A stretch of 64,000 nt of DNA from Dipteronia dyeriana (taxonomy: Eukaryota; Streptophyta; Magnoliopsida; Sapindales; Sapindaceae), in assembly GCA_032871835.1 (NCBI GenBank), contig CM065295.1:38438360-38502359 (forward strand). Direction: 5' to 3'. Made by a program: the position numbers and the translations under genes. Each line of letters starts with the position of its first letter. Within the stretch, counting starts at the first letter, position 1. Of the stretch, positions 1 through 10,172 are shown piece after piece. The notes beneath the pieces are model-generated. The model was not told the origin of the DNA. It saw only the letters and a list, made by a program, of their open reading frames with translations, and did not search any database.

Positions 1-184
1 CATATTCGGCCTATTCAACTTTACTCAGGACAACATATGAAGCCCGAGTAATTGAGGTATCAGCGTAAGGCATGTAATGTCACAAATTATCTTGGACACG
101 TAACCACGAGTAAAGAATTTCGAAAGGAGACAAATATATTCCCCTCGAAAAATACGCGATCCATATAAGTAGATGAGCCTAAGT

Positions 185-905
185 AGGAAATAAAATGAGT
201 TATTTCGTGCCCAACATGAAATACTAGATTTCTTATGCCCAATATGACATATATAAGGTATTTCATGTCCGACATGATATATATGAGATATTTCATGTCT
301 AACATGAAATACTTCATATAATGGATATTTCATGCCCAACATGATATACATGAGATATTTCATGTCTAACACGACATACAAGAGATATTTCATTCCTAAC
401 ATGACATATATGAGATATTTCATGTTATACATGACACATATAGAATATTTTATGTCTTACATGGCATACATGGGATATTTCATGTCTAACAAGATATATA
501 TAGGATATATCATGCCCAACATTACATATAGGACATTTCATGTCTTACATGAAATACTGCATACATGGGATATTTAATGTCCAACATGACATACATGAGA
601 TATTTCATGTTCTACATGAAATACTGCATGCATGAGATATTTCATGCCTACCAAGATATACATGAGATATTTCATGCCCAACATAACATATATGAGATAT
701 TCCATGTTTTACATGAAATACTAAATACATGGGATATTTCATGCCCAACATGACATACATGGGATATTTCATACCCAACATGACATATATAGGATATTTT
801 GTGCCAACACGATATACATGGGATATATCATGCCCAACATGACATACATGAGATACTACATGAGATATTTCAAGTTTTACATGAGATATTTCATGTCTTA
901 CATGA
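185..905. repeat. 30-bp minisatellite array
   Basis: Roughly two dozen degenerate copies of a unit of about 30 bp. Most copies contain a core like GAGATATTTCATGTCTAACA followed by TGACATACAT. Because 30 bp is exactly ten codons, several frames stay open on both strands and give repetitive ORFs rich in Met, Tyr and Phe. These are by-products of the repeat and not genes: the units drift and no initiation context or homology is visible. The array decays at both ends. Confidence 0.9.
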
Positions 906-1589
906 AAGCACCCTGCAAGAGAAATAGAGAGGAAACTGTGAAGATCAAATGTAAACTTGATAGTTTAGAATAGCATTATAGCTTTAAAGAGTAAGTTTTA
1001 TAACAAAAATACAATTAAGTTTTAGTTGTACCTAAAGTGTGGATCTGACAAAAATACCCTTAAAACACACTCAAAAGTGTGGATCTGACTTATTTTTACG
1101 TTTTCGAGACTAATTATAGCATTTTCGAGACTTATTTTATATTTCCGGCATTTATTTTCAAGTTTCCAAAACTTATTTTGTTATTTTTGAGACTTATTAG
1201 TTATATTTGCAATTTTCAAAATTTATTGAGAAAAAATGAAATTTTCCAAAAAATATTTGGCCATCCTCATCATCAAGACCTCAATTGGAGGTTGGTTCGA
1301 CCTCCAATGAAGGTCAATTTCAACACTCGGGTTATATGTCAAATTACTCGGGTCAGAACTTAAAAGGCTCGGAGATACAAAGTTCACAAAGGCTCAAAAT
1401 GCTCAAAAACACTTACAAAATGCTCAAACACAATTTCACAAAGGCTAAGACAGTGCTTAGAAAGGCTCGGACAGAGCTTACAAAGTCTCAGAGAATCAAA
1501 ATTCACACAATCAGCTTGAGGTTTACAAAAGACTCAGAGAACAAATGAAAATAATTGGATAAAAAAGAAGTATTTAAGAGATATATTGT

Positions 1590-1622
<33 letters not shown>

Positions 1623-1990
1623 ACTGAGTTAGGACTACTGACTTGAGTGTTGGAAGTGTGGAGATGTTAACTAAGATGGAAGTACAAATAGAATCAAAAA
1701 CCGATTATCTAATGGCAATTTTATTAGTTCACTATAATAGGTGCCTTTTAAACATAACTTATTAAAGAACTCACTTGGGTGCAAAATAAGTTTAAAATTG
1801 AGACATTTTGGATTATTTCCACATAATATGTATGACTCAATTTAATCTCGTAAATTGGATATATTTTGCTAGCTCAAAGATTCTTGTTAGGTGCTAATTT
1901 TCCATTTAAAATTAAGTAAAATTTGAAGGAATCAATATAAATGCAGTGCTTATCAATTTTTGGTGTATAAGTCTGACATCCCAGATATAC
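906..1990. other. Non-coding stretch, no gene recognised
   Basis: AT-rich DNA with a locally repetitive segment (about 1085-1240, variants of TTTTCGAGACTTATT; about 1370-1520, variants of AAGGCTCGGA and CTCAAAATGC). A short perfect hairpin with 8-bp arms TTGGAGGT and ACCTCCAA lies at about 1284-1307. The short open frames here have no recognisable domain. It may be decayed retrotransposon DNA, but I cannot assign a family. Confidence 0.5.
1592..1620. repeat. (GA)n microsatellite
   Basis: An uninterrupted GA dinucleotide run of about 28 bp in otherwise non-coding DNA. Confidence 0.95.
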
Positions 1991-2350
1991 ACAAAAACAC
2001 GATAATGGAATCTAGAAATGTATCGTTCTTTGAAGATGTATTTCCATGTAAGTCCAATGAAGAAGCAAGTTTGTCAAAACGAACACATGTTGAAAGTTGT
2101 GAGGACCAAGAATAAAAAGTTGAGGATGAATATAGACGCAGCAAAAGAGCTAGGACAGAAACATCTTTTTGTCAAGATTTTCTTACTTATTTGCTATAAG
2201 GTGAACCTCGAACTTTTTAAGAAGCGGTGAGCACTTCAGAAGGACTCTTGTGGAAAGAGACTATCAAGAGCGAAATTGATTCCATTCTCCAAAATCAAAC
2301 TTGGGAATTAGTGGATCTTCCTCCAGGATGTAAAACTTTAGGGTCCAAAT
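1991..2350 (+). pseudogene. Copia pol fragment (integrase tail to start of RT)
   Basis: Translation in the frame entering at about 1991 gives a typical copia junction region. First comes a stretch like ESRNVSFFEDVFP (end of the integrase C-terminal region). Next is RRSKRARTETSFCQDFLTYL with a stop at about 2200. The last part is TSEGLLWKETIKSEIDSI and NQTWELVDLPPGCK (start of the RT domain). At least three in-frame stops interrupt it. Homology ends abruptly at about 2350, where the inverted repeat begins, so the fragment was cut by insertion or rearrangement. No RT catalytic motif is present. Confidence 0.75.
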
Positions 2351-2360
2351 CTAATCATAT

Positions 2361-3690
2361 ATCCCCGTTCTGTGTATCGATTTTTGTTTACATCGATCTT
2401 TCTACTGCATCAACTTGGTATTAGAGCCACCGAGTCAACCTCTGTGCTAGGTTAATGCATAATCCATGAACCACAACCAACAACTTTCCTAACATCTATT
2501 TATTCACCTTATATATTTATCCACACAACAACAAAAAAATATAATGAACCCCCAAACACAATTACCCTCGTATCATTCGGTGTTTTTCGATGATTCATAT
2601 GTGTCGGAATTAGTTTTCCTCAGTCTTGATAAATCATTGATATTTGATGAATATATGTTTGGTAAAGAGCAATATGTGAGCAATTCAGATTTTGTGATTG
2701 TTTTTACGAGTCACACGTTCCTCACCATAAAAATACCTTAATTTATCTTTTAATGTAAAATTTGATGATTCATGAATTTAATTCAATCTATTTGAGTGAT
2801 TGGATGAATGTTGTGATGAAAATTAGGAAATTGTTGGTTCGTCATCTACAATCTAGTCTATTGGCACAAAAGAATTTTCTACATGTTCGTCTAATTAAAG
2901 ATGCCAAAATTAGGGGATGAATTTTCTCTACTCTAAAGAGAATGATGCAGGTGATATTATTGAAGATTTTGAGTTTTAAAAATATTGTTGTAATTGATAC
3001 ATATTATTATGTTTAATAAAAGGAAACATAATGTTTTTAAAAGGAAACATAATAATATGTATTAATTTTAAGAATATTTTTAAAAACCAAAATCTTCAAT
3101 AAAATCACTTGCATCATTCTCTCAAGGGTGAAGAAAATTCGTCATAGAATTTCAGCATCTTTAATTTGATGAACATGTAGAAAATTCTTCCATGCCAAGT
3201 TGCTAATAGACTTGATTGCAGAAGACGAACCGAAACATTTCTAATTTTCGCCACGACGTCCATTCAATCACTCCAAGAGATCGAAACAAATTCATGAATC
3301 CTTAAATTGTGCAACAAAAGATAATTTAAGGTATTTTTATGGCGTGAAACATGTAACTTGTAAAAACAATCCATAAAATTTGAATTGCTCACATATTGCT
3401 CTTTCCAAAACATATTTTCATCAAATATCGGTGGTTTATCAAAATCGTGGAAAACTGTTTCCTATACATATGTATCATCGTAAGACACCAAATGATAGGA
3501 GGCTAACTGAGTTAGGGTGTTCATGAGATTTTTTTTTATGGGGAATACGGAAGGTGAATATATAGCAGTCAGAAAAATAATTAGTTATGGTCTGTGGATA
3601 CTGTGCTTAGAACAAGGGTAAACTTAGAGACTCTGATACCAAACTGATGCAACGGAAAAATCAGGTAAACAAGAATCGATAAACAAAATG
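2361..3690. repeat. Large imperfect inverted repeat of an LTR/leader region
   Basis: The sequence from 2361 to about 3014 reappears as its reverse complement from about 3690 back to about 3042, with scattered mismatches and a short AT-rich centre. Each outer end carries LTR-like sequence followed by a tRNA-Met-type primer site: TTGGTATTAGAGCC near 2420 on the plus strand, and the reverse complement of TTTGGTATCAGAG near 3632-3645 on the minus strand. So two copies of one retrotransposon 5' region face each other head to head. A transcript through it could fold into a hairpin with arms of about 650 nt. Confidence 0.8.
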
Positions 3691-4135
3691 GGAATAACTG
3701 ATTTGAATTCGTTGATTCTTAAATACTGAAAACTAATTAAATTTGTTGATTCTTGGATATCTAAAGCGAAACATTCTATTAATCTGTTAATTCAAATAAC
3801 ATGCATAAAAAATTGAAAACCCTCTGAAACTTTGTTCAAGCATAAAAAAAATAACTCTCATCCTTGTTAGAATAAAAGAACTAGGATACAATAAAATTAT
3901 CAATTTTCTTAGAAGGAAAATTTTGAGATAACTATGGAAATTATAAATACTAGAATCCTAAAACATCAAAAACCTATATAATAAGAAAATTAGATTTGAT
4001 TTAAAATTCAAATTATAAAATAATTAACTACCTAAATAAATATATAATAAAAAGAAACATAATAATATATATTAACTATAAGAATATTCTTAAAAAAACC
4101 AAAATCTTCAATAACATCTGATGCGTCATGTTCCA
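3645..4135 (-). other. LTR-like remnant and duplicated scrap
   Basis: Read on the minus strand, the sequence right of the primer site at 3632-3644 ends in GTTGCATCA and is probably the decayed 5' LTR of the minus-strand copy in the inverted repeat. From about 4047 to 4130 there is a direct repeat of about 3036-3115: both contain AAACATAATAATAT and CCAAAATCTTCAATAA. That indicates a second piece of the same element. Right of it lies a small duplication of GCATCATGTTCCAATCCA-like sequence (about 4124-4168). No gene is visible. Confidence 0.4.
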
Positions 4136-4285
4136 ATCCATGTATGAATGCATCATGTTCCAATCCAAGTTATAAATCTCCAATTGAGTAATTTACCTTA
4201 TGCAACCCACATATAAGAACACATATTTAAAACTTAAATTTATGTGCAACTTAATGCTACTGTTTGAATTCTTACACACACACAT

Positions 4286-4287
<2 letters not shown>

Positions 4288-4340
<53 letters not shown>
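4288..4340. repeat. (TA)n microsatellite
   Basis: An uninterrupted TA run of more than 50 bp. Open frames reading Tyr-Ile repeats through it are artefacts. Confidence 0.95.
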
Positions 4341-4342
<2 letters not shown>

Positions 4343-4600
4343 TAGGGATGCTTTCTGGTGTTCTTTTTACCTTTTTAGGTGTGTTGGTGTTTTCCTGTTG
4401 TCGTCATTTGATGTTGGGTTTTTTGATGGGTCTGTGTTACCCTGTTTTTTGTTCTCTACTGTGATGCATAAGTGTCTATTGTTATTTTTCTTGTTGCCTT
4501 GTGGCATTTTTTAATTACTGTTTTTGGGCTAGTTGTTTGTAATGAGGATCCCCTAGCTGCATTTTTGGCTTTTATATGATGATTAACCGTGTTAAAAAAA
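4341..4600 (+). other. Possible LINE 3' end fragment
   Basis: A T- and G-rich segment with phrases such as GGCTAGTTGTTTGTAATGAG and TTTTTGGCTTTTATATGATG, ending in a short A-run (about 4594-4601). This resembles the 3' UTR and tail of plant L1-type LINEs. There is no coding signal and I find no target-site duplication, so the assignment is tentative. Confidence 0.3.
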
Positions 4601-4676
4601 ATGAAATATGAATAGGCTAAGCAAATATAAATTTGTAACTTAACTTTTAGACTTTAACATCTCAATTATCGATGTG

Positions 4677-4690
4677 ATTTTATCCAAGAG
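4677..4690. repeat. LINE target-site duplication, left copy
   Basis: ATTTTATCCAAGAG lies directly beside the poly-T (reverse-complement poly-A) end of the LINE. It is identical to 22711-22724. Confidence 0.85.
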
Positions 4691-4939
4691 TTTTTTTTTT
4701 ATTGAAGCGTCAAATTTATTAAACGACCCAAAAGTGAAAGGGAAGAACCCGATTGCCAACTAGTCAAAAGAAACCGAAATACATCAGTACCTACCCCAAC
4801 ACAACAACCCAAAGCTGAGGCTAGAAACAAAGCATCAAAAGTACTAGCAAAACAGAACAACACTAGTCCAGTGATGCACTAAACAACGAAGGAAAATAAA
4901 AGAGCACAACAAACAAACTCAAAAATCTCCCCACTCTAA

Positions 4940-5052
4940 TCTTTCACCACTCCTGCTAGACCCCAATTTTGCTAGACTATCAGCGAAGTCGTTGAAACCC
5001 CTATGCATGAACTTTAATGAAACCTTGTTGAAAACCTGAAGAAAGCCCCCGA
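4940..5052 (-). pseudogene. LINE RNase H, last part
   Basis: The minus strand from 5052 encodes GGFLQVFNKVSLKF and then GFNDFADSLAKLGSSRSGE. The N-x-x-A-D-x-L-A-K block is the conserved C-terminal end of the RVT_3 RNase H domain that begins at 20479. The domain length is about right only if 5053-19948 is removed, which supports the nested reading. The 3' UTR and poly-A tail follow down to 4691. Confidence 0.8.
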
Positions 5053-5387
5053 TGTTAATAGACAACCTCAGATTATACCAAATCAATAATCTTCATAATC
5101 AGTCAACTCTTGGACCAATATCAATGCACATAATTTGTGCCCACATAATTTGTGCCCACATCACTGCTTTTCAAAATTAACACATGATCCCTTCATTCTT
5201 GGTTGTATATGTAATATCATGATTGTAGGCTTGATAGTTGTAATATAGCCGTTGTAATTTTTAATTTGAAATCCCTTAACTTATGCCCTGTAAACAATAT
5301 ATAAAGCAATAGTCATAAACTTCTAAGATTCATCTTTTGAACTTAGAAAATTCAGTCAATTATCTTGTATTATTTCATGGTATCAGA
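5053..5387 (+). repeat. Element A 5' LTR
   Basis: Begins TGTTAATAGACAAC and ends TATTATTTCA. A TATA-like box (TATATAAA) lies at about 5298-5305 and the transcript start is probably shortly after it. It differs from the 3' LTR by substitutions and by an internal duplication of CATAATTTGTGCC at about 5127-5158. Confidence 0.9.
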
Positions 5388-5398
5388 GTGTTAGTCTA
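5388..5398 (+). other. Element A primer-binding site
   Basis: TGGTATCAGAG directly after the LTR, complementary to the 3' end of initiator tRNA-Met, the common copia primer. Confidence 0.85.
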
Positions 5399-5466
5399 AC
5401 GACTTCATTTGCAACTAGTCCATATTCATTCTTCAATTTTAGCCTCTTCTTTTTCTGTCTTTTGGC

Positions 5467-5738
5467 TTGTCTTTGAAAAGGCAATCTTCCAGTGCAACAG
5501 TTGGTGTCGTGGTACCCAACCTTGCTCATATAGTTTCAATTAAACTTGATATAAATGATTATGTTCTTTGGTTGGAACACTTTTTACCTGTTCTCAAGAG
5601 CCAAAATATAATTGGTTTTGTCAATAGAAAAAAATATTGTCTTGCGAAATTCAAGGTCGATTCCTCTGGAAACGATACAACTGACATTTATCCAGCAAAC
5701 ACAAAGTGGCAACAAAAGGATCAACTTATATTAAGTTG
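5467..5738 (+). pseudogene. Element A gag, first part
   Basis: The open frame encodes the N-terminal copia gag region, with HIVSIKLDINDYVLWLEHFL and then TKWQQKDQLILS. These correspond to the 'L-x-x-x-N-Y-x-x-W' start and the 'W-x-x-x-D-x-x-x-x-S' stretch of UBN2/Retrotran_gag-type domains. The frame opens with TTG and no ATG is visible nearby, so the true start may be lost. It is cut in the middle of a Trp codon by element B and resumes at 14076 after the duplicated AGTTG. Confidence 0.8.
5734..5738. repeat. Element B target-site duplication, left copy
   Basis: AGTTG beside the left TG end of element B; the partner copy is at 14071-14075. Confidence 0.8.
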
Positions 5739-6575
5739 TGAAACAAATATTATGGTGTGTATAGAATGAATCTAGAGGGGGGTGAATAGATTTTAATTAA
5801 CTTTTACCCAATTTTCGTTAAGAGTCAAGTTGACGAAAATACCTCTAGCTAGTTGCAAAGATATCAGAAGTGTATTAAATGCGGAAATAGTAAAAACACT
5901 TAAAATATACGTTGAAACCCTCCAAATGGGAAAAAAAACGGGCTGATGAGTCGCCACACTAGAACCTCGAATCCACTAATGATAAAGGAATTACAACCTA
6001 ATCCCGGTTTAATCCTCCACCACTACCTAATCCCGGTATAAGTGAACCTAGTTCATCATGCTTGTGCTTTAAGCTACCTACTCCCGGAAGCAACACAAGT
6101 CTTGCTTACCAATGAAGAGATAAAGTGTCCTAAGTGAATATATGCTGATATTCAATGAACAAACAAGGCTAAGAAACTCTATATGCTTATCTAGGATAAT
6201 GAGATGACAATTAACACAATCCTAGATATCAAAAGCTAAATGACATGTTCAAGAAGCTTAGCTAAACATAGATCAAACAATCTTATGAAGCTATCACAAT
6301 ACAACACTCAATCATGACATCACAACAATCTCTAATTTGTATCTAAGAATGTTCTAAGAGCATACAAATAATTAAAGAGATGGTTTAGTAAGCAAAACAC
6401 TTAACTTGTAAGAAGATAGTGAAGAACTTACCAAACAAGATGTGATGAAGCAACCCTATCCATAGATGCACTCTAGATGAACTTAGATATTGCAAGATGA
6501 AGATTTAATGCTCATAGGAATGCTTTGAGTGATTAAAAAATGAGTTCTTGGAAGTGTTTTTCCTTCGAAATGTCA
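5739..6575 (-). repeat. Element B 3' LTR (part recognisable by homology)
   Basis: From TGAAACAAATATTATGG onward this matches 12448 to about 13285 closely, then homology stops abruptly. The rest of the LTR (up to about 7040) does not match the other LTR, so its inner end cannot be fixed. Both copies hold a repeated motif around CCTAATCCCGGT. Confidence 0.85.
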
Positions 6576-7130
6576 TGAGAGAAGCAAGGAAATTGAGTTC
6601 TTATAAATATCAAGTTTTAAAGGCACTATATCCAACTTTAAAAGCTAAACAAGGCATGAGCAACTTTGCACCCTATTTGATTTTTCCGGGAGGATACCTG
6701 TATGACAATAGCCATGTTCAACTAATAAAGAAAGAGAGACATTGATTAAACATTTTAGTCTCATTAGTATGTTCACACAATGTGTTGTATTTAACAATTG
6801 CAATCATCAAATCATGCTTATCATTTTTCATTAGCATGTCATTTAAAGAAACATCATGTCAAGAAGATCATTATAGGTCATTCAACATATACTTCCAATG
6901 GATATCTTTTAGTCCAAAAATGCATGTTTGAACATAAATATGACATGGATTGTAATCAAAGCAAAGTTCACACTTATTTAAGAAAATACAATATACCATA
7001 AGAGCAACCAAGCTACTCAAGCAATCAATGAAGAGGCATAAACATATGTTTTAAAAAAAATTGCATGCAACAAGTATACAATAGCTCTCTTTGCTTGAGT
7101 TTCACATATGGGGTCAAAGTCCACAACACA
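6576..7130 (-). other. Non-homologous rest of B 3' LTR and 3' UTR
   Basis: AT-rich DNA between the recognisable LTR part and the pol stop. Short frames here have no domain. I see no clear polypurine tract, so part of the LTR start and the tract may have been deleted or replaced. Confidence 0.5.
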
Positions 7131-8360
7131 TCACTCCATTAAACAAATCCTAATAGATCTACTAAGAGTCTTGAATCTATTAGCATCTAAGGGTTTAGTA
7201 AATAGATCTGCTAGTTGATCATTGGTACCTACATGCTCAAGTACAATGCATTTTCTCTCAACTAGTTCACTAATGAAATGATGACGGATGTCAACATGCT
7301 TAGTCCTAGAATGCGGAACCGAATTCTTTGAAATATTAATTGCACTTATGTTATCATAAAAGAGAGTAAGAGTAAATTGATTGAATCCATAGTCGACTAG
7401 CATTTGCTTCATCCAAAGAAGTTGTGTGCATCCACTCCCAGCATCAATGTATTCGGCCTCAGCCGTGGACAAGATAATTGAATTTTGCTTCTTGCAAAAC
7501 CAAGAGACAAGGTTGTTCCCAAGGAAAAAGCAACAGCCCGATGTATTTTTCTTATCATAACAATTCCCTGCCCAATCTACATCACTAAAGCCTACAAGAC
7601 TAGCATTAGTGTCAAAAGAGTACCAAATCCTATAGTTAGATGTCCCATTCACATATCGAATGATTATCTTAACAGAAAATAGATGGGACTCCTTAGGATC
7701 TGCTTGGTACCTAGCACACACACCTATACTAAAAGAGATATCGGGCCTACTTGCGGTCAAATAGAGCAAGCTACCAATCATGCCATGGTTTAAAGTTTGG
7801 TCCATACTTTTACCACTAGCATCCTTGCTTAGCTTCAAAGTGGTACTCATAGGTGTATCACAATGTTTGGCACTTTCAAGGCCAAATTTATTCATTAGGT
7901 TTTTGGCATATTTAGCTTGAGATATGAAGATCTCATCATCCATTTGCTTAATTTGTAAACCTAGAAAGTAACTCAACTCACCAATAAGACTCATCTCAAA
8001 TTCATGAGACATGACATCAACAAATTGTTGGACTATGGTGTCATTGGTGGAGCCAAAGACTATATCATCAATATAGATTTGAGCTATAAAGAGTTCATCT
8101 TTGTTTTTCTTGATCAATAGAGTCTTGTCAACACTACCCCTAGTGTAGCCATTGTCTATGATATATTAGGTGAGATGCTCATACCAAGCCCCTGGTGCTT
8201 GTTTCAACCCATATAAAGCTTTGTTGAGGTGATTGACATGATTAGGGTGGTGAGGATCCACAAACCCTTTAGGCTGCTCAACAAACACTTCCTCTTGCAA
8301 GAAGCCATTGAGTAAGGCATTCTTAACATCCATTTGATTAACTTGAACTTGTGCAAACAA
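7131..8360 (-). pseudogene. Element B reverse transcriptase (C-terminal part) and RNase H
   Basis: The minus-strand frames 8360-8166 and 8117-7131 encode the copia RT palm and RNase H. Seen in order: [35 protein letters not shown], the catalytic box IYIDDIVFGS, GELSYFLGLQIKQ, GSLLYLTASRPDIS, then RNase H (GFSDVDWAGNCYDKKNTSG, ILSTAEAEYIDAGS, HVGTNDQLADLFTKPL). A frameshift or stop near 8120-8165 separates the two frames. RT and RNase H key acidic residues are present, so this is the best preserved enzyme part of B, but it lies downstream of several breaks. Confidence 0.9.
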
Positions 8361-9082
8361 GAAATGGATAAAAGAATCCTAATGGACTCAATCCTAGCAA
8401 CGGGAGCAAATGTCTCCTTAAAGTCAATACCCTCAATTTGAGAGTATCCTTATGCTACAAGCCTAGCCTTGTTTCTCACAATGTTGCCATCCTCATTGGA
8501 TTTGTTCCTATATACCCACTTAGTGCCTATCACATTTGTGTTCTTAGGCCTAGGAACTAGAGTCCAAACCTCATTCCTTTCAAATTGGTTAAGCTTTTTT
8601 TGCATAGCAAGAACCCAAAATTCATCTTTTAAGGCTTCATCAATTTTCTTGGGTTCTATTTGAGAGGAGTAACAAGTGTAGCTAATAAGATTAGCCATTT
8701 GACGTCTAGTCCTAACACCCTTACTAACTTCACCAATAATGTCATCTTTGTCATGAAGTTTCCTAACCCATGGAGCAGGTTCTTTGAAGTCCAAGTGAGG
8801 AATCCTATCACTAAGTTGTGCTATGTCATCATCAAGATTAGCCTTTTCAACATTAGATATATCCACTACTTTCCCCAAAGGGGAGTCATCAACTAAATCT
8901 ACCTCCTCCTCATGGTCATTAGTTTTGAGCCTAGTATCATCAACAACAACTTTAGATGATTCCATTACGGTCCTAGTTCTTAGATTAAAAAATCTGTAGG
9001 CTCTACTATTCAAGGCATAGCCAATGAAGATACCCTCATCACTCTTAGCATCAAATTTGCCAAGTTGATCACGGTCATTCAA
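8361..9082 (-). pseudogene. Element B integrase C-terminal region and RT start
   Basis: The minus-strand frame 9082-8450 holds the end of the integrase (GKFDAKSDEGIFIGYALNSR), an acidic linker, and the start of RT (EALKDEFWVLAMQKKLNQFE, VWTLVPRPKNTNVIGTKWVY, ARLVA). A stop follows ARLVA at about 8450, and the next RT residues lie in another frame. The GIFIGY block is the usual copia 'G-x-F-x-G-Y' motif after the integrase core. Confidence 0.85.
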
Positions 9083-9258
9083 AATGTAGCATTTGCTTCC
9101 AAAAGTGTGGAAGTAGCTAACATTTGGCTTCCTACCTTTCTATAACTCATAGGAGGTTTGCCTAGTGTGGGGCCTAAGGAAGACTCTATTTCCTATGTAG
9201 CAAGCCGTATTGACAGCCTCGACCCAAAGATTCCTAGGGACATTATTGCTAAGCAACA

Positions 9259-9804
9259 TCACACAGGCCATTTCTTGAAGAACTCTATTTTTCTCTCAAC
9301 AACTCCATTTTGTTGAGGTGTCCTAGGAGCCGAAAACTCATGAGAAATGCCTAGACTAATGTAAAAGTTTTCAAAATGGGCATTCTCAAATTCCTTCCCA
9401 TGGTCACTCATAATTCTCTTAATGCTTTTAATCTTAGACTTCATTTAATTTTGAATTTTAAAGCAAAGCATTTTAAAATTGTCAAAAGTTTCAGATTTTT
9501 CTCTAAGGAAATAGGTCCAAGTGTACCTAGAGAAGTCATCTACACACACAAAGATGTATCTCTTTCCACCTAAACTCTAAGTTTGCATAGGACCCATAAG
9601 ATCCATGTGGAGAAGCTCTAGAGCTTCTTTGGTGGTTATATACTTGCCCTTTTTGTGCATACTTTTGGTTTGCTTCCCTTGTTGATAAGGTCCACAAATA
9701 CCATTAACCTTTTTCCTAAGCTTGGGAAGGCCACGCACAACATTGAACTTATCTAAGATTTTTAGATCCCTAAAATTCACGTGACCAAGTCTTTCATGCC
9801 ACAA
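9259..9804 (-). pseudogene. Element B integrase (HHCC and catalytic core)
   Basis: From 9804 the text reads WHERLGHVNFRDLKILDKF and later GICGPYQQGKQTKS, so the zinc-binding HHCC box has Tyr in place of its last Cys. The core follows: LELLHMDLMGPMQT (first Asp), then IKRIMSDHGKEFENAHF (second Asp) and PQQNGVVERKIEFF (Glu). All three catalytic acids are present. A stop follows GPMQT near 9577, a further in-frame stop lies near 9442, and another frame break lies near 9258. The protein cannot be made intact. Confidence 0.88.
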
Positions 9805-9806
9805 CT

Positions 9807-10172
9807 CTATTTGTCATCCTTGGACACATTACAAGACACACTTCTAGCCTCAAGACAATAGCAATTATCACTAGACCTCATACCTTTTAACAAGGTTTGT
9901 TCATTAGGCAATAGGATAGAACAATCAATTTTCCTAAACAAGACGGAGAGTCCATCATCACTAAGATGTGAAATGCTTATCAAATTGGCTTTTAGACCAT
10001 CAACATACAAAGCATTGGACAAGGAAGGTAATCCGGGAATATAAATGGTTCCCTTTCCTTTGACCTTCTTTTTGGATCCATCACCAAAGGTGACATTTCT
10101 TCCCTCCTCCATCACAAGAGTCTCAAAGAAACTCTTATTTCCAGTCATGTGCCTAGAGCACCCACTATCCAA
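9807..10172 (-). pseudogene. Element B protease
   Basis: A retropepsin-type aspartic protease segment on the minus strand, opening with MDSGCSRHMTGNKSF; the D-S-G catalytic triad is intact. Further text GNVTF-like, then GLPSLSNALYVDGLKANLIS and ISHLSDDGLSVLF, is typical of Sire-type protease and the stretch leading to integrase. An in-frame TAA immediately precedes LDSGCSRHM and replaces a tyrosine-type codon. Confidence 0.85.

Noticed and set aside
25..753. Overlapping ORFs on both strands in the first 750 bp
   Set aside because: They translate a 30-bp tandem repeat; no domain and no independent support.
4200..4514. ORFs with Tyr-Ile repeats over (TA)n (also 13274-13544 and 40698-40970)
   Set aside because: Dinucleotide microsatellites read through by chance.
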